48,552 bases of DNA from a virus. Position numbers and translations under genes: made by a program. The notes under the pieces were generated by a model, which worked only from the letters and a program-made list of their open reading frames with translations, did not search any database and was not told where the DNA came from. Shown in pieces: positions 26,603 to 36,154 of this stretch. Where the stretch lies: positions 1-48,552 of IMG/VR virus record IMGVR_UViG_3300008113_000441; one strand, given 5' to 3'. Position 1 is the first letter of the stretch; every line of letters begins with the position of its first letter.

Positions 26603-29600
26603 TTATACATTAACTTGCGCAATTTCTTGATTATTAAATTGTACATAAATAGAACCTCTAACAAGACCTATTAATAAGTCTTCGTTTGAAGTAGTTTTAT
26701 TGTCTAACATAATTTTAAAATTAGTGATTAATCCTATATTTTGATAATTAGTTAGAATGATTGAATAAATTAAATTAAGGCGATTTGTGACATTTTGAAT
26801 ATTGTCTATTTTAGAAAATAGTTGTGAATAGCTTGCCCACTTAATAGTTTTCTTAATATGATTTAAGGTGTTTCTAACATTTAATTTTGATAAAATTGAA
26901 TTATTACTATTAGAAAATTGATGTGTTTTATCAGAGTAAAAAGTGTAGGTTGTTTGACTGTTTTTTCTATCTGCATATAGAACATTGATATTCAGATTAT
27001 TAATTAATGCGACATATTTTTCTCGTGTTAAATCATCATGATTAACAAAACTTTCTAATACGTCAAAAATAGTTAAATCTCCTAAACCATTAATATTGAT
27101 ATTATGAATAGGATTCATTTGTCTTTTTAAAGCAATATTATCAAATGATGTTAAGGCACTTAATGCCAATAAACCTGCAGGTGCAATGATGGTTTGTTCA
27201 GGTCCTAAAATGTTAATTCTTTTTTCAATACCTGATAAGAGTTTAAATAATGCATAATTACCAAATGAGGCAATATTGGATATTTGATTATAATTTTGAT
27301 TCCAATTATTAATTGTATTGTTATTGTTAAAATTTAAAGTTTGATTTAAATAAATATATTTTTGATCAGACCAAGTATATTGTAATTCACTCTCGCCAGC
27401 ATCTAATTTCAAGAAATCTCTACCATAAACAATGTTATTACTATTATTATAAAAAGGCTGATCTAACAATAATATGGAATAGGGATTATCGGCTGCTAAA
27501 ATTGAAGCATGTTCAATAAGTTCAGTATTAAAAATTTCAGGTAAATAAATAAAATCACTCAAACAATTTGACTCGTCATGAATAATTTCTAAACCAATTT
27601 TATATAATTCTCTTAAATAAGCACTTTTTTCTAAACCTCTATTATTAATACAATATTCATCTAAATCTAATAAATTTAAACCGTCCCAACCACCTGTCAT
27701 TTCTATATTAAAACTTAATATATTAATATCACTAAATCTTTTCACTTCAGAAATTGTATCAATTCTAGAATTAATAAAGCCTTTTTTACTAATTATAAAA
27801 TAATAAAAAAGATTTTCAATGTCGGTATTATTTTCAAATAAACCTTCCCAAAATTTATTATCTGCAATTGAATCAATATTTTGGCCAGATTGTAAATATC
27901 TAGCTAATTGCCAATATTGAATTGTTTTAAGTTCATCGTATTTATTTAATAATAATATTTTTTCTAAATGAAACATGTCATCGTAATTATCAATATCGTA
28001 ATTATCATAAAAATTTAAATTAAGATACTCGGTTTGATTAATACCACGATTTAAATGTAAATTTTTATGATAATATTCTAAAACTGAAAAGCTGTCATTG
28101 TTTTTTCTTTCTTTAATTAAATTCTGTTCTTCCACAGCGCTTTTAAAAAATATTTTTTCAAATTTAATTTTTTTAATTCTAACATTTTTTAAATTATCAC
28201 CCCACGCATGGCTTTTTAATAAATTAATATTTTCAAAATTATTAGAACTTATATTTTCAAATTGAGGTGTTACCACATAATTTTTATTTAAAATGTTTAA
28301 ATTAGGAATTAAATCACTCTTTAACTTATTATGTCCTAAAAAGCCGGCGGGAATTGATTCTTGTAAGATTGATTTATTCATAACGTGATCGGACAATTCT
28401 ACTCTAATCCAAGGATTTTGCGAAGAATGTTCAATATAATTATGAGTTATTTTACGAGTCGCAACGTCAAAATATGTAGCTTGAGTTCCAATAACCTTTC
28501 CTATAAAATTACTACTGTCTGGATTTAAATCAAGATTATTAAATTCATAAATGACATTTTCATTTTTTTTATTGATTAAATGAAGATGAAAGCGTGCCCA
28601 ACCGGCAGATTCAGTTAAAGAATCAGGAATAATTTTAATTCCATATTGATTTCCTAATTTACCTGGTGATAATGCATGTATTTTAAATAATTTAATGACT
28701 CTATCTTTTAAATGTAAACCTGATTCACTACGAGTATTAAGATTTTGATTATTATAAAATCCTTGACTTACTATCCATGGAGTTTGCGCATGATGATATG
28801 CCTCCTGAAATGTTTTTAAATTATTATTATTGAGTAATGTTAAAGTAACTGTATTGTTAGTAATATGATTTTCTTCAAAATTAATTTTATTAAAAATGTC
28901 ATCATAATGTATTAAAGCATAACCAAAATCATTTAAACGATGTATATTAGTATTTAAAACTTCTTTCCAATAAAAATCAGAGTCAATATTAAAATCAAAT
29001 GTAATATTTCTAGGAGGTAAATTAGTAGGTTGTGTAAAAAAAATTTTATCTTGAAAATTTTTTTGTCCAGGGGAATCTTCATTAACAATCTGTGTACTAT
29101 TATTTAATCCTACAATGTTTAAGGATAATTTACCGTTATTCAACACCGTTAAATTTAAACTACAATTTTTTGTTAAAATAATAGCCTGATATTGTGTATT
29201 ACTGCCTGCATTTTCAAAATTAAAAAAATTCTTATTGATCGCTCTCGTGTTGAAATTTAATGATAATAGATATAAATTGTGTTGATTATTTAATAAAAAA
29301 CCTGGTTTTAAAGAAGGAAAATCAGGTAGATCTAGACCTGCTAGCCTGGTATAATTTAATTGGGCGCCTGTTTCTAATACTGAATATCCTGCAATATAAG
29401 GCAAAATATGTGCTTGAAATTCTTTATGATTATCAATAAAATTACCATAATTGGTTTCAAAACTTTGAAGAATATCATTACCTCCATTATTAAAATTACC
29501 ATTAATAAATGTCGGTACGAAAGGTATACCCCAAATTGCATTACCTAAAATTGAAGTTGACTGTCGATTTAACTGTTCAGTCCCTTTTGTTAAAAAATTT

Positions 29601-29644
29601 CTAATCGAATTTTGAAATTCAACTTTTCTCTCAGCACTTATCAT
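26603..29644 (-). CDS. Divergent tail sheath paralog
   Basis: This 1013-aa protein aligns by eye with the two other sheath genes nearby: an N-terminal GIPFVPTF where they have GPAFVPTV/VPVIL, TPWIVSQGF where the major sheath has SPWVVSQDF, VIKLFKIHALSPG where it has IFKLFRFHALDDG, GFLGHNKLKSDLI where it has GFAGIKKLHLKSK, and MTGGWDGLNLLDLDEYC where it has MQGGFDGLDIFDEDKHY. The C-terminus keeps the helix-plus-strand sheath end. It is Asn-rich and far more diverged than the others. It is encoded after the tube gene, separate from the other sheath genes. A minor sheath ring or a host-adapted variant is possible. The start is preceded by a stem-loop and a poor Shine-Dalgarno. Confidence 0.75.
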   Translation of the reverse strand: MISAERKVEFQNSIRNFLTKGTEQLNRQSTSILGNAIWGIPFVPTFINGNFNNGGNDILQSFETNYGNFIDNHKEFQAHILPYIAGYSVLETGAQLNYTRLAGLDLPDFPSLKPGFLLNNQHNLYLLSLNFNTRAINKNFFNFENAGSNTQYQAIILTKNCSLNLTVLNNGKLSLNIVGLNNSTQIVNEDSPGQKNFQDKIFFTQPTNLPPRNITFDFNIDSDFYWKEVLNTNIHRLNDFGYALIHYDDIFNKINFEENHITNNTVTLTLLNNNNLKTFQEAYHHAQTPWIVSQGFYNNQNLNTRSESGLHLKDRVIKLFKIHALSPGKLGNQYGIKIIPDSLTESAGWARFHLHLINKKNENVIYEFNNLDLNPDSSNFIGKVIGTQATYFDVATRKITHNYIEHSSQNPWIRVELSDHVMNKSILQESIPAGFLGHNKLKSDLIPNLNILNKNYVVTPQFENISSNNFENINLLKSHAWGDNLKNVRIKKIKFEKIFFKSAVEEQNLIKERKNNDSFSVLEYYHKNLHLNRGINQTEYLNLNFYDNYDIDNYDDMFHLEKILLLNKYDELKTIQYWQLARYLQSGQNIDSIADNKFWEGLFENNTDIENLFYYFIISKKGFINSRIDTISEVKRFSDINILSFNIEMTGGWDGLNLLDLDEYCINNRGLEKSAYLRELYKIGLEIIHDESNCLSDFIYLPEIFNTELIEHASILAADNPYSILLLDQPFYNNSNNIVYGRDFLKLDAGESELQYTWSDQKYIYLNQTLNFNNNNTINNWNQNYNQISNIASFGNYALFKLLSGIEKRINILGPEQTIIAPAGLLALSALTSFDNIALKRQMNPIHNININGLGDLTIFDVLESFVNHDDLTREKYVALINNLNINVLYADRKNSQTTYTFYSDKTHQFSNSNNSILSKLNVRNTLNHIKKTIKWASYSQLFSKIDNIQNVTNRLNLIYSIILTNYQNIGLITNFKIMLDNKTTSNEDLLIGLVRGSIYVQFNNQEIAQVNV

Positions 29645-29650
29645 ATTTTA

Positions 29651-29680
29651 CTCAATATTATTTTTATAATAAATATTGAG
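29651..29680 (-). promoter_or_regulatory. Stem-loop abutting the divergent sheath start
   Basis: CTCAATATT (29651-29659) pairs with AATATTGAG (29672-29680), a 9-bp perfect stem ending 6 nt before the ATG at 29644. The loop contains TATAAAAA leftward (29661-29668), 7/8 to the T4 late box. No U-tract follows, so it is not a standard terminator for the tube gene. Confidence 0.4.
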
Positions 29681-29701
29681 TTTTAAGATAAAGCTTTAAA
29701 A

Positions 29702-30196
29702 TTAGTATTGCAAGACGCAGTTATCAAACTTAATCCCTAATGAAACTGTTAAAGGATTACCATCATCATCATATGACAAATTATTAAAATTAGCACTAGT
29801 TAATTGACAACCTTTCATATCCCATAATTCAATCACTGTTCCAACTGGATCCAGTAATTTAATTTGACAATCACGCTTATAAAAATCGGCATAACCGGCA
29901 CGACCTGATACTGTTTCTTGATGTGTTCTAACCCATTCCATTACTTGTTGTGCCCCAGAAGGTGCAATAGGATCATACAATTCAACACTCAAATCACCGA
30001 AGGTTAACTTACCAGCAATATGACGTTGTGAATTAATATAATTAATAGTGGTTGAACCAATAGTAATAGAAGGACGAGCTGCTGTCTTAATTAAAAAGGA
30101 ATCCAATCCTTCAATTGCAAAGACCCAACGATTACTTCTCTTAGGTTCAAATTTATTTGGTATCATCTCCGCGACGCTTAATGTTTCAATCGCCAT
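29702..30196 (-). CDS. Tail tube protein (gp19-like)
   Basis: This 164-aa protein matches the T4 gp19 tube family: an N-terminal FEPKRSNRWVFAIEGLDSF (about 17-35), IKTAARPSI, then GKLTFGDLSVELYDPIAPSG and a C-terminal beta strand FDNCVLQY. Hexamers of this protein form the inner tube, with length set by the tape measure. It has a strong Shine-Dalgarno (AGGAG) and lies between the major sheath and the divergent sheath paralog. Its length equals that of T4 gp19 within a residue or two. Confidence 0.93.
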   Translation of the reverse strand: MAIETLSVAEMIPNKFEPKRSNRWVFAIEGLDSFLIKTAARPSITIGSTTINYINSQRHIAGKLTFGDLSVELYDPIAPSGAQQVMEWVRTHQETVSGRAGYADFYKRDCQIKLLDPVGTVIELWDMKGCQLTSANFNNLSYDDDGNPLTVSLGIKFDNCVLQY

Positions 30197-30245
30197 TTCG
30201 TTTTTTCTCCTGAATGTTATTTTCTGTTATTATAGATTAACTAGG

Positions 30246-33200
30246 TTAATCAATGGAATTTCTAACCTCAAAGTCAAGAGAAATAAATTCAATTGACTTA
30301 GTAGGTTGTAAATAAATCTTACCACGAATAGTATTATTCTCTACATCAATCTGTGTAGTAGTGGTAGTATCAATTTGTACCTTATATCTCTCAATCCCTT
30401 GTTGGGCTTGAATATTCGCCAATATTGGCTCAACCGCATTTGCAAACGCTTTCAATGTATCAGCACGATTAGGTTGGAACAAGAAGGTATTCGCAATCGC
30501 TTTCACCTTACGACGTACATAAATCAATAAACGTCTGACATTGATTCTATCCAAAGCTGATGGATTCTTTAGCAATGTCTTTTGTCCAAAGACGTGTACT
30601 TGATCACGACCAGCTGGAATATAAATTGGATTAATATCACTATCATACAATTCATCTAACTGCTCACGACTCATGGCAAACTCAGTCGCACTAGCATTCA
30701 CCAACCCACGATTAATACCTGCTGGGGCATACCATGGAGCATTCCCACCATTATCAGCACGACTCATCACGCCTAAGGCAGCAATACTAGGCGGTACCTT
30801 AATTGAACCCCCATTAGGCTTATTCAACATCACATCTGGGAAGAATGACGCAGCAAATGAAGTATCCATCCCACGACCACTAAATTCATCAATAGTTTGA
30901 CCGACTGATGGCTTATCAGTTGCATTAATAATAAACGCACCATTCGCATTCTTCTGTTCAATATCCATAATATACATTGTATCAAAACGATTTTCAGCCG
31001 CTTGCACTGCATAATTGGTGACTAAACGTTCTCTAATTCCCGGTACCACCAGCAATTGAATTTCAGCAGCTGCCTTATCAGTATAAACATCAATTCCTTG
31101 TTGATATGTTTCAATCACAGGACCTGTCTTAGATGTCTTTTGACCTTCCTTATAACAAGCAGCATCTTTCAAATAATGCTTATCTTCATCAAAAATATCT
31201 AAACCATCAAACCCGCCTTGCATGAAAAAGGAAAACGATAAATATTTATTGTTAGATAAACTTAAATCTTTAGTTAATCTAAAGAAACGACGAGCAGCGC
31301 CAGTAGGTACACTATCATTAGCTGTCACAGAATTTCTAATAAAAATTGCGTCACCCCACTTCTTATTGTCAATCTTCAAAGCAGCTCCACCTTGATGAGT
31401 AACTCTAATTTTCTCTAAATGGAAAAAATTAGGATCGTTTGTATAATCTAACTCTTCAGTTAAACTACCTTCTACAATTACAGGTGACCAATTATTCTTA
31501 AAATATTTAGTGTATGAAGTTAATGATTTATTAAAGGTTTGTTCAATATATTCTTTAAAACCATCAATTGTCACATCAATATTTTCTTTCAATGCAAATT
31601 TAACACCCCAAGGAACAATTTTAGCATCTTTAGGATCATCAGCGCCTTGAATAATTTTACCAATTGAACGTATCATAGGAATTGGTGGTTGTTGTAAATT
31701 ATGTAAATGTTGTGCATTTAACACTTGAGATTTATCATTAAATTTACTCTTTAAATGCAACTTTTTAATACCTGCAAAACCGCAAGGCAAAGTTTCAGCT
31801 GCAATATCACCTACGGCTACTTCACCTGATACTTCTACTCTTACAAATTTATTAGTCACAGGGTAAGAACCTTCTTCTTGTAAACCAGGTTTAGTAGCTT
31901 CAAAATCCCAATAAACCTTCTTATCACCAATTACACGAGCAATATAATTAGAAGCTGAGGGGTCTAAGGATAATCTCTTCCAGCTAGCTAATATTGAACT
32001 CTTTAAAGGATTGGAATCCCATTTTTGCAAAGTAATATCAAAAGTTCCAAATCCACCAAATTCTCCAGGTGTTAAATTACTAACAAGGATTCTAACTTGT
32101 TGATTACCAATTTCACCATCATCTAAGGCATGAAAACGGAATAATTTAAAAATACCATCACCCATACCGTCATTATTAAGACCGTCAGCCACAACACCAA
32201 AATCTTGACTCACTACCCATGGTGAAACAGCGGTTTGAAATTTATTGTCAAATTCTTCAAAAGAACGTGTATCATTCGCCACACAAAAAGCACCAGCAGT
32301 AATAACTAATGCATTATTCCCACTACTAGTAGTAATACCATTGACGCTTGAGGTAATAACATTTGAATGAATATCATAATAAGAATGTAAGTAATGACCT
32401 AATTCTTCTATTTTATGTGGATCGGTATTTAATACCTTATAAAAATAGTTTGATTTATTAATATCAAAAGAACACTCAATTGCTTTATTTTGACCATTAT
32501 AACCAATTAAAAATAATGTAAATGAAGAATCATTTACATTTAAATCGCCTATCTCATAACCAATTGAATCTTGAACATTTTTACCAACATCTGGAGCAGT
32601 CGTTTTTGATGCAATTGTTGATTTTAGGGAAGCCTTTACATTATGAGGGGTCATTAAAATACCTCTAACCAAAGGTATTGCTGTACTCGCATTAGAGTCA
32701 CTTATTGCAATTGTTAAGGCAGTTGCATCAGTCATATTTGCTTCATCAACAGTAATTGTAGCAGCTCCAACTGCATCAACTAATTGTACTAATTTGACAA
32801 TAGCTCCATCAACGCTGGCAGTGATTTTATAATCAGTAAATGCAGCATCAATTGATTTTTTGATTTCACAAGCCTGCAAAAAATTATCTGTTAACTTAGT
32901 TTTTAATGCATTAAATTTAACAACAACGTCATTATCATCATTATCAATTAAATCAGTAAAAGTTGTAATTAAAGCAGTCGTCGCAGCTTTTGCAGTTGTA
33001 AAAGTAGGAACATCATTAGCATTATCTAATGTCGTAATGCTATCACTAATAGCAGTTAAATTAGTTTGTAAATCTGTAATTAACGCTTCAATAACATCTA
33101 AATCCGAACCTATCACTTTTTTAATACTATCTAATACGATTGCAGCTTTTAAACTATTCCTGTTTGTAACTAAAGTGTTATATTTATTTTGTAAAGCAGT

Positions 33201-33968
33201 AAACGCAGCAGTAACAGGAGCAATTAGTGAAGTATGATCAGCCAAATCAGTCACTGCAGTTTGCAATGTTGTTTTTAAAGTTAATAGGTCTGCAAAATTA
33301 GTTGAAATACTTGTAATTAAATCAATCGTTGCTGTAGGTATCAAAATCTGAGAGGCTACATTGGTTACAGCGGCTTTAAAAGTAAATTGACGTGCAGTTT
33401 CATTAGCCCCGATAGGTGTAATTGAAAAATCATCTTCTGCGACAATCTTACTTTTATCAACAGTAATAGTTGCTGTTTCGAAACTTTGTAATTGCAAGCC
33501 AGCTTCGGTTAAATATTTTGAATTAGTTGCATCTTTTACAAAATGCCCTAAAATAAAACTTTTACCTTTTACGTCAAGAGTTGTATCTCCAGAAGTATTA
33601 ACAGCATTACTATTACTGATGACAACACCATCAGTTCCTAATTTTTTAGAACCGACGATGAAACCAGGTTCGGAACCGACGCCTAATAGACGCACAAAAG
33701 CCCCTTGCCCTGGATTACCACTCATCCATTCACTAACCGCCAAAGGCCCGAACAAATTGGAGTTTGAATCAAGACCTTTATCGCTAAAAGAGCCGAAGGT
33801 ATCTTGAAATTCTTGAATGTCGGCAAAAACTGTTGGTACGAATGCAGGACCACGCTTGGCACGCCCCACTACACCTGCCGGTGTCCCAGTTAGCACTCTA
33901 TTTACTGGTGTTGGCGCTGATAAATCAATTTCCCTTAAGGAAACTCTAGCTGAACCTTGTCCGGCCAT
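30246..33968 (-). CDS. Major tail sheath protein (gp18-like) with helical insertion
   Basis: This 1240-aa contractile sheath protein has the N-terminal GVVGRAKRGPAFVPTVFADI typical of gp18, FHALDDGEIGN, LSLDPSASNYIARVIGDKKV (about 655-675), an LPCGFAGI segment, MQGGFDGLDIFD and a conserved C-terminal domain with DRINVRRLLIYVRRKV, FQPNRADTL and KIYLQPTKSIEFISLDF. T4 gp18 is 659 aa. The extra length includes an Ala/Thr/Leu-rich helical block at about 215-375, set inside a small beta domain (FSITPIGANETARQFTFKAA on one side, YKITASVDGAIVKLVQ on the other). The other two paralogs lack this block. It has a very strong Shine-Dalgarno (ACAGGAG), so this is probably the main sheath. Confidence 0.92.
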   Translation of the reverse strand: MAGQGSARVSLREIDLSAPTPVNRVLTGTPAGVVGRAKRGPAFVPTVFADIQEFQDTFGSFSDKGLDSNSNLFGPLAVSEWMSGNPGQGAFVRLLGVGSEPGFIVGSKKLGTDGVVISNSNAVNTSGDTTLDVKGKSFILGHFVKDATNSKYLTEAGLQLQSFETATITVDKSKIVAEDDFSITPIGANETARQFTFKAAVTNVASQILIPTATIDLITSISTNFADLLTLKTTLQTAVTDLADHTSLIAPVTAAFTALQNKYNTLVTNRNSLKAAIVLDSIKKVIGSDLDVIEALITDLQTNLTAISDSITTLDNANDVPTFTTAKAATTALITTFTDLIDNDDNDVVVKFNALKTKLTDNFLQACEIKKSIDAAFTDYKITASVDGAIVKLVQLVDAVGAATITVDEANMTDATALTIAISDSNASTAIPLVRGILMTPHNVKASLKSTIASKTTAPDVGKNVQDSIGYEIGDLNVNDSSFTLFLIGYNGQNKAIECSFDINKSNYFYKVLNTDPHKIEELGHYLHSYYDIHSNVITSSVNGITTSSGNNALVITAGAFCVANDTRSFEEFDNKFQTAVSPWVVSQDFGVVADGLNNDGMGDGIFKLFRFHALDDGEIGNQQVRILVSNLTPGEFGGFGTFDITLQKWDSNPLKSSILASWKRLSLDPSASNYIARVIGDKKVYWDFEATKPGLQEEGSYPVTNKFVRVEVSGEVAVGDIAAETLPCGFAGIKKLHLKSKFNDKSQVLNAQHLHNLQQPPIPMIRSIGKIIQGADDPKDAKIVPWGVKFALKENIDVTIDGFKEYIEQTFNKSLTSYTKYFKNNWSPVIVEGSLTEELDYTNDPNFFHLEKIRVTHQGGAALKIDNKKWGDAIFIRNSVTANDSVPTGAARRFFRLTKDLSLSNNKYLSFSFFMQGGFDGLDIFDEDKHYLKDAACYKEGQKTSKTGPVIETYQQGIDVYTDKAAAEIQLLVVPGIRERLVTNYAVQAAENRFDTMYIMDIEQKNANGAFIINATDKPSVGQTIDEFSGRGMDTSFAASFFPDVMLNKPNGGSIKVPPSIAALGVMSRADNGGNAPWYAPAGINRGLVNASATEFAMSREQLDELYDSDINPIYIPAGRDQVHVFGQKTLLKNPSALDRINVRRLLIYVRRKVKAIANTFLFQPNRADTLKAFANAVEPILANIQAQQGIERYKVQIDTTTTTQIDVENNTIRGKIYLQPTKSIEFISLDFEVRNSID

Positions 33969-34051
33969 AATAAAATTCTCCTGTTTTAATTTATCTTTTA
34001 ATATTTTAAATATTTAAAGACCGGAGATTTTTTTAAATTATCTCAATAAAA

Positions 34052-36154
34052 TTAAGCAAATGTTACGCCACTATTGGTCACAATAAAGTCCATCGCAATA
34101 AATTCTACCACTCGAGTGGGCACCACAATAATTTTACCACTCAAAATATTTTGGTCAGCTTCAGTCGGATCATTATTAATTACTACTCTAAAGTTCTCAA
34201 TCCCACTGCTTCTTTGAATATTAGATAACAAAGCATTTACCTTTGTCGCAAAGTCATTACGCACTGCAGCTGAATTTGGTTCAAACAATAAACGTTGAGC
34301 ATGTCTTTCCACACCACGTTTAATTTCAATCATCAAACGTCTAACATTCACACGATTTAAAGCTGTATTAGCCACTTGCAACGTCTTTTGACCAAAAATC
34401 ACATATTGATTAGAAGGGAATGTGGCGATAGGATTAATACGAGCTTCATACAAATCATCTCTATCATCAGCTCTTAATCTAACATTAACACCTTTAATAC
34501 GAGGATTTAAACCATTCTCAAAACCTGCAGGAGCAAACCAAGGTTGAATAACTCTAGAATTACCTTCACTACGTGCCAAAGCCCCTAATGCTACAATAGA
34601 TGAAGGACATTTTAAAGTTCTCTTTACGACAGCACCTACCACAGGATCTGATGCATCTTCCAACATCACATCTGGGAAATACGTCGCAACATAATTATTG
34701 TCAAAATTACGAGACCCTAATTTCACAATTGTATTAGTCACATCAGCTTTCTTAACGCCATCTACTTTTTCATCATATAAACGAATTCCGTCTTTACTAT
34801 AATGAGGTAAATCCATCAAATAAATAGCTTTACCATATTCTTCCACTTTACGAGCTGCATAATTGCAGATTAAAGGTTCACGAATACCAGGCAACAATAG
34901 AATATGTACCGTCGCAGTAGCAGGCTCTAACATTTGGTCAAGACCAGCAGTATAAGAAGCAATAATATTATTCGCAAAACCTGTACCTTGCATAGGAATT
35001 AAAGCGTTAGTAGCAGCTAATGCACTAGCAAAACCTGTAGGACTAGCTTTACCAGCCACCCCACCATCAACTGACATGTCTTCTGTACTTGAAGCTCTAT
35101 CATTCATATTCATGCTATCTTTATCAAAGATATTTAAACCGTCAAAACCACCAAACATAGGAGCTGTAAATTTAGCAACAACTGAAAACTTATTGAATTT
35201 TTCTTTATTTTCTGATAATATTGTGGCTAAAGTTATACGGGCTGTTTTGCCTGTATCTTCATTGTCGCTGGTATCAATTACATAAGTGGAATTATTATAA
35301 TCACCATTTCTAACATAGATAGCTTCTTTAAAAGTAGTGGCAACCGAAGACGATAAATCAGCGACTGCGATAGAAGTATATTGGGTTGATAAAGCAACAC
35401 GAGCCAAAGTAAATTTATTATTGTTAAAATCGTCAGCTTCGGTTGAATTTTCGGCATAAACAACATCACTACCTGCAATACCCATAAATTTACAATAATT
35501 TTCTACAATCTTATTGATAATTTCCCCAGCAGTACCACGAGTATTAGGTTTATCAATACTATCAATATTAAAATTCATCAAACCCCAATATTGCCCAGTG
35601 CTAACTGCCTCTTGAGAACCAGCTTGTCCTAAATAAGGATTATTAATAGAATAATCTCTACTACCACTAGTAATCTTAAAACGATAAGGTAAAGGTGGTA
35701 AAACAGCTGTATTTAAATTTGCATTGCCTGTTACCTCTGATGTTAATGTATTTCCTGTTTTTAAGACAGGAATACCTTTAAAACCGAAAGGCAAAGATTC
35801 ATCAGGGATTTCATTGTTTCTAACATCATCTGACATAATAATACGGATACGTGCTGACTGATTAGGATTTTCACCTTCAGTATAGAGACGTCTTTCATCA
35901 GTATTTTCAACATCAATATTATAAAAGGTCTTTTGGTCTCCAATCAATTTAGCTACATAATTGCTTGAAGATGGATCCAAACTACAATTTGCATATGATT
36001 CTAGAACAATAGGATTTTCATCAGTGTCATTTAAATCTCTTAATTCTACATTAAAAGTTCCAAATTTATAATTGACATCTGTTGAAGCTCTTAAATTACT
36101 GATACTAATCTTATATTTGCTGGCAGCATAAGCTCCATCATCAATCGCTTCAAG
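34052..36154 (-). CDS. Third tail sheath paralog, C-terminal part after a frameshift
   Basis: This frame encodes about 700 aa of a gp18-type sheath: LDPSSSNYVAKLIGDQKTFY, an LPFGFKGI segment, MFGGFDGLNIFDKDSMNMND, LLLPGIREPLICNYAARKVE, TYFPDVMLED and a C-terminal LNRVNVRRLMIEIKRGVE. No ATG or Shine-Dalgarno begins it: the first candidate start is a TTG at 35980 inside the conserved SLDPSSSNY motif, and the frame is open without a stop upstream to about 36168. It is the continuation of the fragment at 36091-36939 after a -1 shift. Joined, they give about 962 aa. See the finding on missing residues at the junction. Confidence 0.85.
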   Translation of the reverse strand, partial: LEAIDDGAYAASKYKISISNLRASTDVNYKFGTFNVELRDLNDTDENPIVLESYANCSLDPSSSNYVAKLIGDQKTFYNIDVENTDERRLYTEGENPNQSARIRIIMSDDVRNNEIPDESLPFGFKGIPVLKTGNTLTSEVTGNANLNTAVLPPLPYRFKITSGSRDYSINNPYLGQAGSQEAVSTGQYWGLMNFNIDSIDKPNTRGTAGEIINKIVENYCKFMGIAGSDVVYAENSTEADDFNNNKFTLARVALSTQYTSIAVADLSSSVATTFKEAIYVRNGDYNNSTYVIDTSDNEDTGKTARITLATILSENKEKFNKFSVVAKFTAPMFGGFDGLNIFDKDSMNMNDRASSTEDMSVDGGVAGKASPTGFASALAATNALIPMQGTGFANNIIASYTAGLDQMLEPATATVHILLLPGIREPLICNYAARKVEEYGKAIYLMDLPHYSKDGIRLYDEKVDGVKKADVTNTIVKLGSRNFDNNYVATYFPDVMLEDASDPVVGAVVKRTLKCPSSIVALGALARSEGNSRVIQPWFAPAGFENGLNPRIKGVNVRLRADDRDDLYEARINPIATFPSNQYVIFGQKTLQVANTALNRVNVRRLMIEIKRGVERHAQRLLFEPNSAAVRNDFATKVNALLSNIQRSSGIENFRVVINNDPTEADQNILSGKIIVVPTRVVEFIAMDFIVTNSGVTFA

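Noticed and set aside
32860-33237. 125-aa rightward ORF within the major sheath gene
   Set aside because: It mirrors the Ala/Thr/Leu-rich helical block on the opposite strand; low-complexity coding often leaves the antisense frame open.
35761-35980. Independent start for the sheath C-terminal fragment at 35980
   Set aside because: The codon is TTG inside the conserved SLDPSSSNY motif, without a Shine-Dalgarno, and the frame is open upstream with sheath-like sequence.
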